Origin: Edaphobacter sp. 4G125
GTDB lineage: Bacteria; Acidobacteriota; Terriglobia; Terriglobales; Acidobacteriaceae
Direction: 5' to 3'
Assembly: GCF_014274685.1 (NCBI RefSeq)
Contig: NZ_CP060393.1
Span: 2,415,501 to 2,479,500 of the forward strand
DNA: 64,000 nucleotides
The notes under the pieces: generated by a model
Seen by the model: only the letters and a program-made list of their open reading frames with translations
Told to the model about the DNA's origin: nothing
The model's database searches: none
Shown here: positions 7,967 to 15,670 of the stretch, piece by piece
How the letters are laid out: each line of letters begins with the position of its first letter
Position numbering within the stretch: the first letter of the stretch is position 1
Made by a program: the position numbers and the translations under genes

Positions 7967-10402
7967 TCATTTATTCATCCTTCTGACTTGCTGGTTGAAA
8001 TGCTTCGTCAGTGTCGCCGTGTGAGTCTTTAGTGTTCGTTCAATACCCGCGCTGTCGAGTGCCTGGAGGTTATAAACCGGGCGCACGTGAACTTGAACTG
8101 TTTGGCCACCGTTTTCAAAGCCGCCATTCCGGGCAACGTTGCGTAAACCGTCCATGACACCACCGGGGACGATACCCTCACCGGGGGTCAACATGGCGGG
8201 GACTATGTCACCACGTCCTACCCCCGGCACCATATCCGTGCCCTGATTGAAAGCCATCACAGCCGCGAAAGCAGAAGCGCCGAGAATTGGAGGCATAACA
8301 AGGTTTGCAGGAAAAGGAAACTTGGTCCCGGCAAGAAACATCTGACGAGCAGCGGCTGCTGCCTCATGTGGCTTTGTCATGTCCATCGCCATGATCGACA
8401 TCAGAGAGTTCTGAATCATCCCGCCTGCAACTTGGCTCGCTATGCTATTCATCACCGAGGCAAACGACTGTTGCCCTAAGAGAACGCTTGCAGTGCTTCG
8501 AGCGATGCCTTGTTCGAATTGCCTATAAGAATTCAGGACGCGATTGTTCCGCGCCATCGTCGCTTGGTTTTGGATAGCTGTCTTTTCGTTCTCGTGCTCT
8601 TTGATGAGCTGCAATTCTTTGTTTTGTAACGCCTGTAATTTGTTCTGATAGTCCTTGCCTGTCGTGTCCAACGCCTCAATCTGTGATCTCAACGCCTGTT
8701 GCTTGAGCTGAAATTCCTTCTCGGCCATCGCCAGCGATTCCGCAACGCGCTGCTGGTCCGTCATTCTCCGGGCAGAATCGAGCACGGCCATTTGTTGCCG
8801 CTCCGCCGCGACGGAAAGCTCTCCCATCTTCAGGGCGTTGTCGGCGGCTTCACGGCCTGCATCCGCCTTGAGCTTGGCCTCTTCGGAGGTCTTCTGCCGG
8901 ACGGTGTCTACCCGCTGCGTCAACAGTTGCCGGTAGTAGTCCGTTTCTTGAAGGTTTTTGGCTTGTGCGGCTTTGATAGCCGCGTCGATAGCTGCCAACC
9001 TCTCGGCGGAACCTTGGTCTGTAGCGTTGATCTTCTCCCGCTCGATTTGTTGAGCGCTGGCGAGGTCACGTTGGTTTTGCTCGATGTCCGCCCGTGCCCG
9101 GAGAGCTGCGACGGCTGCGGTATGTTGTGCCTCGATGTTGAGCTGTTGGTTTCGGAGTGCCTTGAGCTGATTCGTGTAATCCTTCCCGGATTTATCAAGC
9201 GCGGCAATCTCAGCGGCGTTGGCCTGGAGTTTGATGTCCATGTCCCGCTGCGAAAAAGCGAGATCACTGTCGAGGCGTTGGGCGACGCTGGCCTGTTGGA
9301 TTACGAGCCGAGCATCCGCGAAGCTCTTATCTGCTGCGAGCTGTGCCTGTGCGATAGCGAGCTGACTCTGTGCAGCATTACGGGCCGCTTCAGATGCTCG
9401 GGCGCTTGCTTCGTTGCCGGTTTGTTTCTTGGCGTTGTCGGAGTCGAGCTTCTTTATCTCGGCAATCTTGGCCTGTGCGGTTATCTGTCCGTTGAGTGCT
9501 TGCACGAGAACTTCTTGCGCCCGCATCTCTTTCTCGGTGTCACCCACCCCGGCAGCCTTCAACGTCGCAAGAGCTTTGTACTGTGAGACGTAATCCACCG
9601 ATGGCCCCATCAGACCGCCGCCTTGTCTGCTGTTCTTTAGCGCGGTCTGGGCATCGAGGATTTTTTGTGCGCTGTCGCGGGTTCCTGCGAGTAAATCCGA
9701 TGCTTCTTTGTCTTTACCCTGAGATAACAATGAGTCGTACTTCGTTTTGAATTGCTCGATAGCGTGAACCGCCCCGGCTGAGCCAATCCCAAGCGTGTAC
9801 CAATGGCCTTCCAACATCTTGAAGACGGGGTCTGCGGCCTTCGCGATGCTCTCGAACTCTTTGACGAGATCCTGCATCGAAGTGTGGTCGATAAGTTCGA
9901 GTTGTTTGTGCAACGCGCCGAGATGGCTATTTCGCAGTTCATCGGCACGAATGCCCGATTGCAGAAGCCTTTGGTCCAGAGTGTTGAAAGACTCCTGAAC
10001 ATCCGTCCCGAACTTTGTTGTCGCGTTGCCGAGCTTTTCTTGCTCTTCCCGCCATTCACGGATTTTGTTAGCGACTTCAACGGCAACGGCTGTAACAGCA
10101 GCTATGCCCGCGATGGTCACAGCAAAGGGTAAGGCCGCCATCACAATGGCCGTGTGCTGGAACTCACGGACGAGGTCAGCGATAGCCATCGCATGAGCAC
10201 CCCGGATGGTGTTGTCAACAAGACCGATGGCCGAACGGACATTGAGGCCCGCCGCTGCAACACCTTCGCCGCCCTCGCGGGCTGAATTGCGTATGTCGCT
10301 GAACGCACTACGGGCTGACCTTGCGGCCTCTCCCATGCCAGAGACGAAAGTCGCCGTCTTGGTTTGGAGGTCTACAGAAAGAACCCATACCGGAGGAGCC
10401 AT
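7967..10402 (-). CDS. Phage tail tape-measure-like protein
   Basis: An 811-residue protein with the build of a short tape-measure protein. The N-terminal part resembles the start of these proteins (WVLSVDLQTKTATFVSGMGEA), followed by hydrophobic segments around residues 75-110. Long coiled-coil stretches rich in Ala, Gln, Glu and Lys span about 290-640, with a repeating LQALQNKELQL / LKALRNQQLNI motif near residues 420 and 600. The C-terminal block (PAMLTPGEGIVPGGVMDGLRN) is the usual tape-measure tail segment. The start ATG follows AAAGGTGG. In phages this protein sets tail length and is ejected into the host membrane. No other tail, capsid, portal or terminase gene was recognised nearby, so it is either a remnant or was kept for another use. 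Confidence 0.75.
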   Translation of the reverse strand: MAPPVWVLSVDLQTKTATFVSGMGEAARSARSAFSDIRNSAREGGEGVAAAGLNVRSAIGLVDNTIRGAHAMAIADLVREFQHTAIVMAALPFAVTIAGIAAVTAVAVEVANKIREWREEQEKLGNATTKFGTDVQESFNTLDQRLLQSGIRADELRNSHLGALHKQLELIDHTSMQDLVKEFESIAKAADPVFKMLEGHWYTLGIGSAGAVHAIEQFKTKYDSLLSQGKDKEASDLLAGTRDSAQKILDAQTALKNSRQGGGLMGPSVDYVSQYKALATLKAAGVGDTEKEMRAQEVLVQALNGQITAQAKIAEIKKLDSDNAKKQTGNEASARASEAARNAAQSQLAIAQAQLAADKSFADARLVIQQASVAQRLDSDLAFSQRDMDIKLQANAAEIAALDKSGKDYTNQLKALRNQQLNIEAQHTAAVAALRARADIEQNQRDLASAQQIEREKINATDQGSAERLAAIDAAIKAAQAKNLQETDYYRQLLTQRVDTVRQKTSEEAKLKADAGREAADNALKMGELSVAAERQQMAVLDSARRMTDQQRVAESLAMAEKEFQLKQQALRSQIEALDTTGKDYQNKLQALQNKELQLIKEHENEKTAIQNQATMARNNRVLNSYRQFEQGIARSTASVLLGQQSFASVMNSIASQVAGGMIQNSLMSIMAMDMTKPHEAAAAARQMFLAGTKFPFPANLVMPPILGASAFAAVMAFNQGTDMVPGVGRGDIVPAMLTPGEGIVPGGVMDGLRNVARNGGFENGGQTVQVHVRPVYNLQALDSAGIERTLKTHTATLTKHFNQQVRRMNK

Positions 10403-10505
10403 TATTTACCACCTTTCGGGGTTTGAGGGGTGATGGTGAGAAAGACCCCGCCCTATCCCGAGTCGGTAGGACAAGGGGACAGGGAATAGGGCAGGGGATC
10501 GTGTT

Positions 10506-10802
10506 TTATGTGTTGGCTGGTTGAGCCTCGATGTAGCGGCGATGGGCCATCCCAATAGCGAACGCAACATCTTCAGCGAGTGATTTGGGCATCTCGATTA
10601 CAGGAGCACCGTCGAGGATTCCGGCTATGGCCAAACACTCAAGGCCACGAGCTGTGACATCGGCCTGGACTTCGGGAGTCATAGGAATTGCCATGACTTC
10701 GAGGTCGGAGCCATCCCCGTCCCGCGCCATCACCGCAACGGGATGCCGTCCCCGCTCAATAATGGCCTGGACTTTAGCGAAGTCGAAGATGCCGATTAGC
10801 AT
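10506..10802 (-). CDS. Small hypothetical protein upstream of the tape-measure-like gene
   Basis: A 98-residue acidic protein without signal peptide or membrane helices (MLIGIFDFAKVQAIIERG at the start). The ATG follows GAGGGG. Its place directly before the tape-measure-like gene is where tail phages keep tail-assembly chaperones or tail-tube partners, but I see no sequence motif that proves this. Spacing to the next gene is 103 bp. Confidence 0.6.
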   Translation of the reverse strand: MLIGIFDFAKVQAIIERGRHPVAVMARDGDGSDLEVMAIPMTPEVQADVTARGLECLAIAGILDGAPVIEMPKSLAEDVAFAIGMAHRRYIEAQPANT

Positions 10803-10832
10803 TGCCCCTCCGCTCCCGTATCGTGTATCGCC

Positions 10833-11141
10833 CTATGCATGGCCGCGCTCCCGAGCCATGCTGTTGTTCCAGCGCCTATCGGATGCAGCTCGGCGAAGGT
10901 CTTCGGGTCTGCAACGTGCTTCGAAGTATTCCGAGAGGGTAGCGACCGATGCTCTTGACGGCGGCGGGATCTTGCAAGATACAAGAAGCTGTCCCTTGGC
11001 TGGCTTTGGCGTGGGGAGCAGGTGAAAAGCGTGATAACTGCGTATGGCCTTCAGAGAGAGGTGTGGCTTCTGTCCGCGACGGATGGCGCGGAGTGAAAGT
11101 GCAGCGAGGGCTTCTGAGATACAGGCGGGGTGATCTAACAT
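10833..11141 (-). CDS. Small hypothetical protein, first gene of the tape-measure group
   Basis: A 102-residue basic protein (start MLDHPACISEALAALSLRAI) accepted because of its strong ribosome binding site (AAAGGAGA, 5 nt before the ATG) and its position 30 bp before the next gene on the same strand. It is rich in Arg, Lys and Pro; no domain was recognised. Competing frames overlap it, but none has a comparable translation signal. Confidence 0.5.
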   Translation of the reverse strand: MLDHPACISEALAALSLRAIRRGQKPHLSLKAIRSYHAFHLLPTPKPAKGQLLVSCKIPPPSRASVATLSEYFEARCRPEDLRRAASDRRWNNSMARERGHA

Positions 11142-11569
11142 AGGGTCTCCTTTGGGGGTAGGGGACCGCTCGACTCACCTTGATATGATGAAGGGAGCCG
11201 AACGAATCCATTCGCGTGGGTTGGTCTTTGGCTTAGGCGTCGTTTGGGCCAGAATCCCTTGCGACGCCATTCTTTTCTGTTGGCTCAATTCAAGCCGTTT
11301 CTAAATACCTCCAGCCGAAACTAATTGTCGAGCTGTTTAGTGCTCGCTAACCAAATGCAGTGAACCCTGTGCCGCCAACGGCCCGGACCTCACTCACCGT
11401 CATGGGTGGACCACCCTACTTCAAACGAACAATATTGCCGATCTTTAGATGATGCATTTCTTTCCCCTTCATCTACAATTGCGAGGGTATTATTGCCCTA
11501 TCTTATTGTCAACCGTAAAATTAAAAATAAACGGATATTTTTATTTATTCGTTAGAGCGGATAATAGCA
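11142..11569. other. Intergenic region between divergent genes, AT-rich at its right end
   Basis: The gap separates the minus-strand tape-measure group from the plus-strand zinc-finger gene and should hold both promoters. Bases 11505-11555 are strikingly AT-rich for this genome, with AAAAATAAA and TTTTTATTT tracts around CGGATA, which could be a promoter or operator. No gene is supported in it. Confidence 0.4.
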
Positions 11570-12433
11570 ATGGAAGTCACAATTCTCTATCAAGGCGAAG
11601 TTAGCGAACTCGGTTATCAGTGGACGACTCGCGAAAAAGATAAGGAGCCGCAGTTGGCGGCCCTTGTTGAAGAAGGGTGCATGCTTAGACGTGCCGATGT
11701 TCAACCGGGCAGCTTCTTGACCTTCGCGGACACCGAGCCGACTAGAGATGGAATACTGCGATTTGCCACTGAGTATGGCCACCAGCTCATTGATTTCGAC
11801 TCTGTTGAAAGTCGTGTTAAGAATGGGCAGCAGGGAGTTTGGGGATACGGTTCGAAGCTTCGGACATGGCAACAGGCTATTGCGGATGTACGCGAGGCGG
11901 TCAATCTTTGGCAGAACGTCAGAGCTAGAGATGTCGAAAAGCTGAAAGAGGTTATCAAGTGGCAAGAAAACAAGGACCGAAGCAAATACGTTATCTATGA
12001 AGGAAAGAATCGATGGAGCGTTGTGGCGCACTCTGCTTCGCTCATGAGCGGTGTCGAATATTCGGGGTTCCGGGAAGGTGAGATTTTATTACCGGCGCGA
12101 TATGCACTCCAGCGCCTCATAAATGATCGACTTGAAACTCTGAATATTGCTCCTCACCTGACTATGGTTCGGAATGGTCAAACTGAACTCGGGCAACGTG
12201 TCTTATTTCAGCCCTCGAATCTACTGGCCGCAATGTGGCTCCGATTTGCCGAGGTTGTCGCAGGCGATTGGGACATGAGAAAGTGTGCTACTACTGGTTG
12301 CGGAAGATACTTCCCTATAACACCGGGAGCGCCAGGAGCGCGCCGGGCGGACTCAATAACATGTAGCGATAGGTGTAGGCAGCGGCTCAAACAGGAAAGC
12401 GATCAACGGCGAGCGGGGAAGGCAACAAAATAA
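11570..12433 (+). CDS. CGNR-type zinc-finger protein
   Basis: A 287-residue protein whose C-terminal 50 residues form a zinc finger of the CGNR/ABATE type: KCATTGCGRYF, then a basic linker with RRADSITCS, then DRCRQRL, giving four Cys ligands and an Arg-rich tail. The N-terminal 220 residues are unrecognised and contain an acidic, helical middle (about 95-150). CGNR proteins are usually predicted nucleic-acid-binding regulators. It is the only plus-strand gene between the integrase and the right tRNA, with its own AT-rich promoter region, so it looks like separately acquired cargo or an element regulator. Confidence 0.7.
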   Translation: MEVTILYQGEVSELGYQWTTREKDKEPQLAALVEEGCMLRRADVQPGSFLTFADTEPTRDGILRFATEYGHQLIDFDSVESRVKNGQQGVWGYGSKLRTWQQAIADVREAVNLWQNVRARDVEKLKEVIKWQENKDRSKYVIYEGKNRWSVVAHSASLMSGVEYSGFREGEILLPARYALQRLINDRLETLNIAPHLTMVRNGQTELGQRVLFQPSNLLAAMWLRFAEVVAGDWDMRKCATTGCGRYFPITPGAPGARRADSITCSDRCRQRLKQESDQRRAGKATK

Positions 12434-12761
12434 AACACAATGAACAAACGCCGCTATCGCAGCATTCGGATACCACGCCACGTCTATGAGCGGGTGAGGC
12501 GACGATATCAGGTCCAATAGTCGCCGCAACTCCTGGTGATGGCCACGGACGCTGCAAGGCGCACCTCGAAGAGACAGCCGTGCTGCCATCATCCGAAGTG
12601 GAAAACAAAAATCATCACGAAAAAGAAGGCGATCAGATACGCCAGCACCCAGTCGAACCTGCGCCTGCCGCATCGCCAGCGACATCGAGCCCAATTCCAA
12701 CTCAACCTTGGCTTTACATAAAGTTGACCTGGAATTCCTGCCGTTACTTGAGGCAACACCC
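12434..12761 (-). other. Gap with a probable relic of a small membrane protein
   Basis: There is no intact gene. On the minus strand, one frame ending at a stop at 12589-12591 reads CGRRRFDWVLAYLIAFFFVMIF near its end. This resembles the C-terminal helix of the 68-residue membrane protein after the RHS gene (WQKYDFWIILIILYVVMF). No good start codon is present, so it looks like the remains of a cassette partner gene. Confidence 0.35.
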
Positions 12762-13182
12762 TTACCAAATAGAACCGACAATTTTTCGACGCAAGAGGGT
12801 GAGTTCAATCGGATCCTCGTCTGACGACTTCTCAGTTACTTTTTCGATACCAGGGCGGGAGTCAAGTAAGAATTTGTAACGACACAGCAAGTTTCTACCC
12901 TCGATTCGAACAACGATACCTCCCGCATTTCTCCACAAAGTTACGGAACAGATTGAGTCCCAAGGGACATATTTGATCTCTGTAAGACGGCGATATCTCA
13001 AAACCGTCCTTGTCCAAGCTCGCCAAGTATGGATGCTTGTTCTCATCTACGCCCAAAATACCGGCGATGCTGAACTGGTTTGCTATTTGCGAAGCGCATT
13101 GAAGGATTTTGATAGCACGACTGGAGTTATTTGGGGCAATACCAAATGCACTAGCGTTGAACCTCGTCATACAAATATTCAT
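12762..13182 (-). pseudogene. Frameshifted RHS C-terminal cassette (cassette E)
   Basis: The first frame starts at 13182 and reads SAFGIAPNN, then LQCASQIANQFSIAGILG. This matches the RHS tip junction (GIAPSNQN, then TCAANFADKYSIAGGLH). It stays protein-like to about DKDGFEI and then degenerates. Another frame takes over with LTEIKYVPWDSICSVTLW and continues to a stop at 12762-12764. The simplest reading is one cassette of about 130 residues broken by a frameshift near 12975-13000. The alternative is two overlapping genes, a short tip and an 94-residue partner starting at 13046. The junction box GTTATTTGGGGC lies at 13126-13137. Confidence 0.55.
13126..13137 (-). repeat. Cassette junction box, copy 5 (GTTATTTGGGGC)
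   Basis: Exact 12-bp box on the + strand, read on the minus strand as GCCCCAAATAAC and encoding A-P-N-N in cassette E. Confidence 0.75.
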
Positions 13183-13191
13183 GGTTTTCCG

Positions 13192-13728
13192 CTATTGCTT
13201 CATCTTTTCCAAGAACGTGAGCGGCCTAACGAATAGGATTACTTGCCCGGGCCGTGGCGAGGCTGTGACTTTGCCGCATGTGTTTGCCGACGCATATCCG
13301 TGGTCAAGAACTTCCTTTGTGCTGAAGTTCTTGAGGGCTAGCCAAGAGCGGTTTCCGCCTGCTCCGCACAACACGTAGGGAGCATTGATTCGGAAGGACG
13401 CATCGTATTTCACAACGGGATGCTTCTCGACGATAGTGCCGTGGCCCGTCGAGATGGAGATGTTCTCCTCGTTCGGATTCAGCGTGAGTTGTAGTCGAGC
13501 AACGCCGTGGTCGTCCGTGGGTATCGCGATTGCTTCCTTGCGCTCTCCGCCAACCCAGACATTCACGTAGGCGGAAGTTCCAACCATAGGGCGTCCGTTT
13601 CTACCGTCCACCAACTTGATTTCGAGCGTTTGAGCCGCAAGTGACATCACAGACATGGCCAGCAAAACTGTTACAAGCAGGTTGAGCCTTCTAAAGCAGA
13701 AGGATACTTGACGGTTCCCGATCAGCAT
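13192..13728 (-). CDS. Exported protein of cassette D (putative partner of the upstream tip)
   Basis: A 178-residue protein with an N-terminal signal peptide or anchor (about residues 14-32, LNLLVTVLLAMSVMSLAAQ). It has a carboxypeptidase-regulatory/Ig-like beta domain (LEIKLVDGRNGRPMVGTSAYV) and two Cys residues in the C-terminal half that could form a disulfide. Its start overlaps the end of the preceding tip gene by 7 nt, indicating translational coupling. In this locus every tip-like gene is followed by such an overlapping partner. Here the partner is periplasmic or exported rather than a multi-helix membrane protein, so if it is an immunity protein it would act outside the cytoplasm. No known immunity family was recognised. 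Confidence 0.6.
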   Translation of the reverse strand: MLIGNRQVSFCFRRLNLLVTVLLAMSVMSLAAQTLEIKLVDGRNGRPMVGTSAYVNVWVGGERKEAIAIPTDDHGVARLQLTLNPNEENISISTGHGTIVEKHPVVKYDASFRINAPYVLCGAGGNRSWLALKNFSTKEVLDHGYASANTCGKVTASPRPGQVILFVRPLTFLEKMKQ

Positions 13729-14168
13729 TTGGGGTATCCTCCCACCTGCGTCATGTTCAGAAGCCAGTGGGCGAAAGCACCAATCGGATTGTATGGAAAG
13801 CCGGAATCGATGTGGAACGTCCCCTGGTTAGGTCCAAATTGTAGCGTCTGTGGGCTGTCTAGCTCGTCGCCGCCCACAACATGAAGGGTCGGCCCAAAGC
13901 CGATGGCGTATGTCCACCAGTGAACCGGGTAGTAGCCCGTGGATACGCCAGCCGTTGAGCCGTTGATGTTCAGATTCAACGTACCTTGACCTGGACCCGC
14001 TCCCGTCGAGAAATTGAAAGTGTTTGTGACATTCGCATTTGTATAGTTCGTCCCAAACTGATTATTGGTAGCGTTCAGAATTGTCTGCTGACAAGCTGTT
14101 AGCTGATTTCCGTTATTTGGGGCTACTGCTGTTTTCAAAGAACTTTTCGGCAATATAAATACACCCAT
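13722..14168 (-). CDS. Displaced RHS C-terminal cassette D
   Basis: A 148-residue protein opening with a short leader and the junction motif AVAPNNGNQLTAC, followed by a new tip domain. The tip contains NQFGTNYTNANVTNTFNF, a Gly/Asn-rich beta region and an aromatic/His segment (PVHWWTYAIGFGPTLHV, FHIDSGFPYNPIGAFAHWL), ending in a Cys. The conserved His, Asp and Trp residues could form an active site, but none of the known toxin motifs was identified. It has no signal peptide, so it is unlikely to be exported on its own and would need to be joined to the RHS core. It overlaps the upstream membrane gene by 56 nt and the downstream exported gene by 7 nt. Confidence 0.6.
   Translation of the reverse strand: MGVFILPKSSLKTAVAPNNGNQLTACQQTILNATNNQFGTNYTNANVTNTFNFSTGAGPGQGTLNLNINGSTAGVSTGYYPVHWWTYAIGFGPTLHVVGGDELDSPQTLQFGPNQGTFHIDSGFPYNPIGAFAHWLLNMTQVGGYPKC
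14112..14123 (-). repeat. Cassette junction box, copy 4 (GTTATTTGGGGC)
   Basis: Exact copy of the 12-bp box; on the minus strand it encodes A-P-N-N in cassette D. It overlaps the stop codon area of the upstream membrane gene. Confidence 0.75.
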
Positions 14169-14496
14169 AGGCCATCAGAAATCCCGGTATGACAAAGGCC
14201 ATCGCGCCGATTCCGGTTAGATATTGATTCGACCATGGCATGAGGAATACAAGTGGCAGTTGTAATGCCGACCCTATACATAGAGCGATCCAGAACCACC
14301 ACTTTCCTTTGAGTTCCCAGCGAGTCTTGGCGGCAACCATCAGCGCAACAGTGCAGGCACCGATTCCCCAAGCCGCATTACTGCTCGTATGCTGCTTCGC
14401 TATCGAAGAAATAATCACGGCGACCAAGAAAATCAGCACCATGAACGAAAAAGGATAGAGGTCTTTCTTCTCTTGATTCTTCTCTTGGCTAGCCAC
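14113..14496 (-). CDS. Small membrane protein of cassette C (paralog 3, putative immunity protein)
   Basis: About 127 residues with four predicted helices. The signature region reads RWELKGKWWFWIALCIG, then LPLVFLMPWSNQY, then AMAFVIPGFLMAYGCIYIAEKF. It is paralogous to the proteins at 14553-14930 and 15671-16066, which share the W...WFW...LH.PL....PW layout. I place the start at GTG 14496, because that makes it overlap the end of a decayed tip (stop at 14489-14491) in the same way the other two pairs overlap. A longer start at ATG 14541 would run into that relic. The intact membrane gene with a lost tip partner fits an orphan immunity gene. Confidence 0.55.
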   Translation of the reverse strand: MASQEKNQEKKDLYPFSFMVLIFLVAVIISSIAKQHTSSNAAWGIGACTVALMVAAKTRWELKGKWWFWIALCIGSALQLPLVFLMPWSNQYLTGIGAMAFVIPGFLMAYGCIYIAEKFFENSSSPK

Positions 14497-14552
14497 CGAT
14501 TCCCGCCTTACACGCCTGATATTTGTCGAGAGCGTACACATATCCACTTCGA
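14489..14552 (-). pseudogene. Tail relic of a lost RHS tip (cassette C)
   Basis: Directly after the stop of the upstream membrane gene, the minus strand reads DRSGYVYALDKYQACKAGIGG and then stops. The YQACKAG ending matches the end of the tip at 14912-15643 (LYQACLAGH). Only the last 20 or so codons of this cassette remain, followed by its membrane partner. Confidence 0.45.
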
Positions 14553-14930
14553 TCAAGCTCTCTCCGCCACCTTCTCGACAAGCTTGAAACATCCGAAATA
14601 GATGCCGAAATCCAGCAACCCAAAAGGAACGAAAGCTGGGCCGCCGATTGTGGTGTAAACGTTTGGCCACGGAACGTACAGAACCAGCAGTACATGTAGG
14701 ACAACCAGAACAGCGGCTGTCATCCAGAACCAGAGAAACCTTCGCTTTTCCCAGAAGATCTGAACAGTGATAACGAGCGCTGTTGCGAAGAACCACGCCG
14801 CTAGCGCCCTGCCTGGAGAATTACGTAAGAAAAACCAAATCGGGGCTGTACAGACAGGCGGAAGAAGCGCCGACAGTTTCGATGAGACACTCTCAATTTC
14901 ACTAGGCATGATCAGTGCCCCGCCAAGCAT
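14553..14930 (-). CDS. Small membrane protein of cassette B (paralog 2, putative immunity protein)
   Basis: A 125-residue protein with about four membrane helices. The conserved block reads EKRRFLWFWMTAAVLVVLHV, then LLVLYVPWPNVYTTIGG, then a final helix ending FKLVEKVAERA. It is paralogous to the proteins at 14113-14496 and 15671-16066. Its start overlaps the end of the preceding tip gene by 19 nt. The order tip-then-membrane-protein, repeated three times with overlapping frames, is why I suggest immunity. No named family is recognised and a structural role cannot be ruled out. Confidence 0.65.
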   Translation of the reverse strand: MLGGALIMPSEIESVSSKLSALLPPVCTAPIWFFLRNSPGRALAAWFFATALVITVQIFWEKRRFLWFWMTAAVLVVLHVLLVLYVPWPNVYTTIGGPAFVPFGLLDFGIYFGCFKLVEKVAERA

Positions 14931-15643
14931 GCTTGGTACAAACTCGACGCGTTTATCAAGTCAGCACCCAATGCAAAAGCACTGAGACCTCTGCCAAACC
15001 GTGTCAGCGTCGTTGCGGTCGCTTTCCATCCCACTTCGGCAGCTCCTGCTGTTATCGCCGAGACTTGAGCGCCAGTAGCGTTTTCCAGAGTGTAGGAGAC
15101 GCTACCGTTGTAAGCGCTGTAGGCGGCTGATGCTAAGCCGACAGTCACCTGAGCTATGACTATGCCTTCACCAGCACCAGAGGCAAAGCTAAGAGCAGTT
15201 CCAGCGACATCAAGGCCGATTCCAACTCCGACCTTGATTTTGCATTGTGTCGCCCTAGGATTTTGCGTTGGGTTATTTGTGCCGTTATTTGGGGCATAGA
15301 CAGTAGTTGCAGACCCGATGGTTTCAGCGACTCCAGACAGCCATGCTCCTGCCGTCGCGGCAGCCGCTTCACTAAACCCCAAAAGGGTTGCACCCGTTTC
15401 ACTATAAACGCCTATATAAGGAGCAGTAGCCTTTAGACTGGCCATCAATTTGTTTCCAGTTCCTTTTAGGTTCCCAATTGCTGTCGCAGTCGCATGTACT
15501 GCGGCTTGCGTAGCCCTGGCAAATTGATCGCATCCCCTCTTAGGAGATGGTCCGAGCATCCCAATGCCGGGGACAAAGACATATACGTTATTTGCAGCAA
15601 GTCCAAATGCACTAACGTCGAACGTCGTCGTACATCTATCCAT
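14912..15643 (-). CDS. Displaced RHS C-terminal cassette B, apparently a double cassette
   Basis: A 243-residue protein with two junction motifs. The first is near the start (DVSAFGLAANN, a worn box) and the second is near residues 117-126 (TVYAPNNGTNNPTQNP), where the DNA carries the exact 12-bp box with a near-copy directly abutting it. The first half (residues 15-110) and the second half (from APNNGTNN on) therefore look like two tips joined end to end. The second tip is Gly/Ala-rich with a hydrophobic stretch around residues 140-175 and ends in LYQACLAGH. No toxin motif was recognised. The leader upstream of the first box is similar at DNA level to that of cassette E. It is followed by an overlapping membrane gene. 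Confidence 0.6.
   Translation of the reverse strand: MDRCTTTFDVSAFGLAANNVYVFVPGIGMLGPSPKRGCDQFARATQAAVHATATAIGNLKGTGNKLMASLKATAPYIGVYSETGATLLGFSEAAAATAGAWLSGVAETIGSATTVYAPNNGTNNPTQNPRATQCKIKVGVGIGLDVAGTALSFASGAGEGIVIAQVTVGLASAAYSAYNGSVSYTLENATGAQVSAITAGAAEVGWKATATTLTRFGRGLSAFALGADLINASSLYQACLAGH
15284..15295 (-). repeat. Cassette junction box, copy 3 (GTTATTTGGGGC)
   Basis: Exact copy inside the cassette B gene. A near-copy (GTTATTTGTGCC, 15272-15283) directly abuts it, so two 12-bp units stand in tandem. Confidence 0.75.
15587..15598 (-). repeat. Degenerate cassette junction box (GTTATTTGCAGC)
   Basis: Two mismatches to the box; encodes A-A-N-N at the start of cassette B. The flanking DNA (CAAATGCACTA then CGTCGAAC) is shared with cassette E. 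Confidence 0.6.
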
Positions 15644-15670
15644 TTCCGTCGTACCGTCATAGAAGTGCTG

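Noticed and set aside
8699-9586. 295-codon plus-strand frame within the tape-measure-like gene
   Set aside because: It lies antisense to a long coiled-coil protein whose regular codon pattern produces long shadow frames.
10796-10984. Alternative small frames overlapping the first genes of the tape-measure group
   Set aside because: The frame 10833-11141 has a strong ribosome binding site and excludes them.
12353-12808. 151-codon minus-strand frame in the gap after cassette E
   Set aside because: It overlaps the zinc-finger gene end and the cassette end, has no ribosome binding site, and another frame here carries the better membrane-helix similarity.
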